Below are positions 5,811 through 7,057 of a DNA stretch of 7,057 nt, one piece after another (position 1 is the stretch's first letter; every line of letters starts with the position of its first letter). The position numbers were made by a program, and so were the translations under genes. The notes beneath the pieces were generated by a model. That model saw nothing but the letters and a program-made list of their open reading frames with translations. It searched no databases and was not told the origin of the DNA. This DNA is from Pseudomonadota bacterium (lineage in GTDB: Bacteria > Desulfobacterota > Anaeroferrophillalia > Anaeroferrophillales > Tharpellaceae). The DNA lies in assembly GCA_030641485.1 (NCBI GenBank), contig DAOWHJ010000075.1, positions 1 through 7,057 of the forward strand, written 5' to 3'.

Positions 5811-6887
5811 TTATAGATATTGCTTCAGCTTGCTGCGATCAAGCTCCGCAACAACCTCTTTCACTTGTTGAGTACTACCTTTGCGGCAGATTAAAAGGGC
5901 ATCATCGCTCTCCACTACCAAAAGATTTTCAACATCTATCAGAGCTGTTAGCTTACGGCTGTAAACGGTATTGTCGGTGGCGCCAATGTTGATTATCGGG
6001 GGGGTGTCTGAAAAGGGTGAAAGTTCAAGTTCATCCAAAGAGTCCCAGCTACCGAGATCACTCCAGGAAAAATCAGCCGGCACAATCGTTACTCGTTGTG
6101 ATTTTTCCATTATCCCGACATCGATTGAGATCGACTCGACTTCATCGTAGAGTTGTTCAAGGGCGCTTTGCATATTGCCTGAGCGGCTTTTTTGGGCAAA
6201 GTCAGAGAGTGATCTTCCCAGCTTAGGGATTATTTCATTGATCTCCGCCAAAATTGTTCCAGTTTTCCAGATAAAAATTCCGCTGTTCCAGAAATAGTCA
6301 CCATTCATCAAATAGATCGCTGCCGTACGATAGTCAGGTTTTTCAACAAACCCTTTAACCGTAAAGGCTGCAAGTTCACTCTCAGAATTAGAGGGGAGCG
6401 GGTCACCTCCCTGGATATAGCCGTAACCGGTTTCGGGGCGATTGGGTTTTATACCTAAGGTTACTAAAGTATCTTCAGCCGCGCACTCAGCGGCTCGCTT
6501 GAGATGAGCGTGGAAACGATTCTGATCACCAATATAGTGGTCCGCAGGAAAGACCATCATAATGGCATCGTTACCAGCCTCATCGGCCAATAGCTGAGCC
6601 GCCAAGGCAATCGCCGGGCCCGTATTTCGACCTTTTGGTTCAGCAATGATCTGTTTCTCATCGAGATATGAACTTAAATTAGCGACCACATCATCATATT
6701 GTTCGCGGTTGGTAACGACCAGCAGATTGGCTGCAGGAATAAATGGCAGAAGCCGCTCCACCGTAATCTCCAGAGTTGTTCTGCCAGTCAGGAGCGGAAT
6801 AAGCTGCTTAGGTTTTTTATGTCGGCTTAAAGGCCAGAATCTAGTTCCCGAACCTCCGGCTAAAATAACCCCATAAATATTTTTCAT
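5811..6887 (-). CDS. manC: Mannose-1-phosphate guanylyltransferase (GDP-mannose pyrophosphorylase), stand-alone nucleotidyltransferase form
   Basis: Makes GDP-mannose and pyrophosphate from mannose-1-phosphate and GTP in the cytoplasm, feeding mannose, fucose or rhamnose-type sugars into lipopolysaccharide, capsule or glycan. The signature LAGGSGTRFWPLSR (9-22) is followed by KKPKQ (24-28), EPKGRNTGPAI (83-93), FPADHY (113-118; D116 likely metal ligand), ETGYGYI (152-158), FVEKP (180-184), WNSGIFIW (200-207), SIDVGIME (254-261) and WSDLGSWD (275-282). The 358 residues end after the small beta-helical region; the cupin isomerase domain of bifunctional ManC/AlgA (about 470-480 aa) is absent. 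A cupin gene ends one base upstream, so the two activities are split over adjacent genes. AAGGAAG (6903-6897), inside the end of that gene, is nine bases before the ATG. GTP rather than another nucleotide is inferred from the close match to the mannose family. Confidence 0.93.
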   Translation of the reverse strand: MKNIYGVILAGGSGTRFWPLSRHKKPKQLIPLLTGRTTLEITVERLLPFIPAANLLVVTNREQYDDVVANLSSYLDEKQIIAEPKGRNTGPAIALAAQLLADEAGNDAIMMVFPADHYIGDQNRFHAHLKRAAECAAEDTLVTLGIKPNRPETGYGYIQGGDPLPSNSESELAAFTVKGFVEKPDYRTAAIYLMNGDYFWNSGIFIWKTGTILAEINEIIPKLGRSLSDFAQKSRSGNMQSALEQLYDEVESISIDVGIMEKSQRVTIVPADFSWSDLGSWDSLDELELSPFSDTPPIINIGATDNTVYSRKLTALIDVENLLVVESDDALLICRKGSTQQVKEVVAELDRSKLKQYL

Positions 6888-6888
6888 A

Positions 6889-7057
6889 CTACATTACTTC
6901 CTTTTTACTAACGTCACGTTGATAATCATCATCGAATCTAATGATATCATCTTCACCCAGGTAATTACCGAGTTGAATTTCAATGATTTTAATCTGACTA
7001 GAGCTTGGGTTGGCGAGCCGATGCCGGGTCTGTTTCGGAATAAATATGTGATCACCA
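6889..7057 (-). CDS. Cupin-type phosphomannose isomerase (type II) / ManC C-terminal domain, C-terminal 55 codons only
   Basis: Partial gene cut by the right window edge; the first whole codon is at 7056-7054 and the TAG is at 6891-6889. The visible residues read G-D-H-I-F-I-P-K-Q-T-R-H-R-L-A-N-P, then IKIIEIQLGNYLGEDDIIRF and DDDYQR. This is the typical end of the type II phosphomannose isomerase cupin, which interconverts fructose-6-phosphate and mannose-6-phosphate and binds metal through cupin histidines; H12 of the visible part, in the R-H-R-L-x-N-P segment, belongs to that strand. It may be a separate small cupin of roughly 120 aa or the tail of a full bifunctional ManC. The window does not show which. 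The stop is one base from the next gene's ATG, so the pair is surely co-transcribed. Confidence 0.88.
   Translation of the reverse strand, partial: GDHIFIPKQTRHRLANPSSSQIKIIEIQLGNYLGEDDIIRFDDDYQRDVSKKEVM

Overview
All recognisable genes lie on the minus strand, so transcription runs from high to low coordinates. Two proteins with classical lipoprotein signal peptides point to a Gram-negative (diderm) bacterium. Base composition looks close to 50% G+C by eye. The overall look of the proteins suggests an anaerobic deltaproteobacterium-like (Desulfobacterota-type) lineage, but that is a weak inference. No tRNA, rRNA, CRISPR array, transposase or phage gene was seen.

Right end (5811-7057): the last 55 codons of a cupin-type phosphomannose isomerase / ManC C-terminal domain, then one base later a complete stand-alone mannose-1-phosphate guanylyltransferase. 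Together they cover the two halves of bifunctional ManC/AlgA enzymes and would supply GDP-mannose for surface polysaccharide.

Intergenic region (5532-5810): the end next to the guanylyltransferase stop holds a 110-bp segment bounded by 19-bp imperfect terminal inverted repeats (17/19). It is a candidate MITE or remnant mobile element, or a large 3' hairpin. The rest is an AT-rich leader for the next gene.

Centre (3150-5531): two adjacent lipoprotein genes with the same layout: lipobox, disordered linker, CsgG/LpoB/FlgT-like alpha/beta domain, and a shared C-terminal domain with the motif I-x-D-P...K-x-S-L-G...V-V-D-F-F-x-x-D-G. They look like diverged tandem duplicates. The upstream one carries a striking 121-residue Q/Y/G/A/P/N linker without a single charged residue.

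Left part (82-3139): ilvD (dihydroxy-acid dehydratase), a HIT-family protein and a MidA-like SAM-dependent methyltransferase. Spacings of 6, 10, 17 and 44 bases suggest one operon: lipoprotein - lipoprotein - ilvD - HIT - methyltransferase. It ends in a strong intrinsic terminator just after the methyltransferase stop.

Positions 1-120 form a perfect 120-bp palindrome centred on that terminator, so the last 12 codons of the methyltransferase appear again in mirror image. This is most simply an assembly fold-back at a contig end, but a real inverted duplication cannot be excluded from sequence alone. Apart from it, the most interesting signals are the paired lipoproteins and the MITE-like element.
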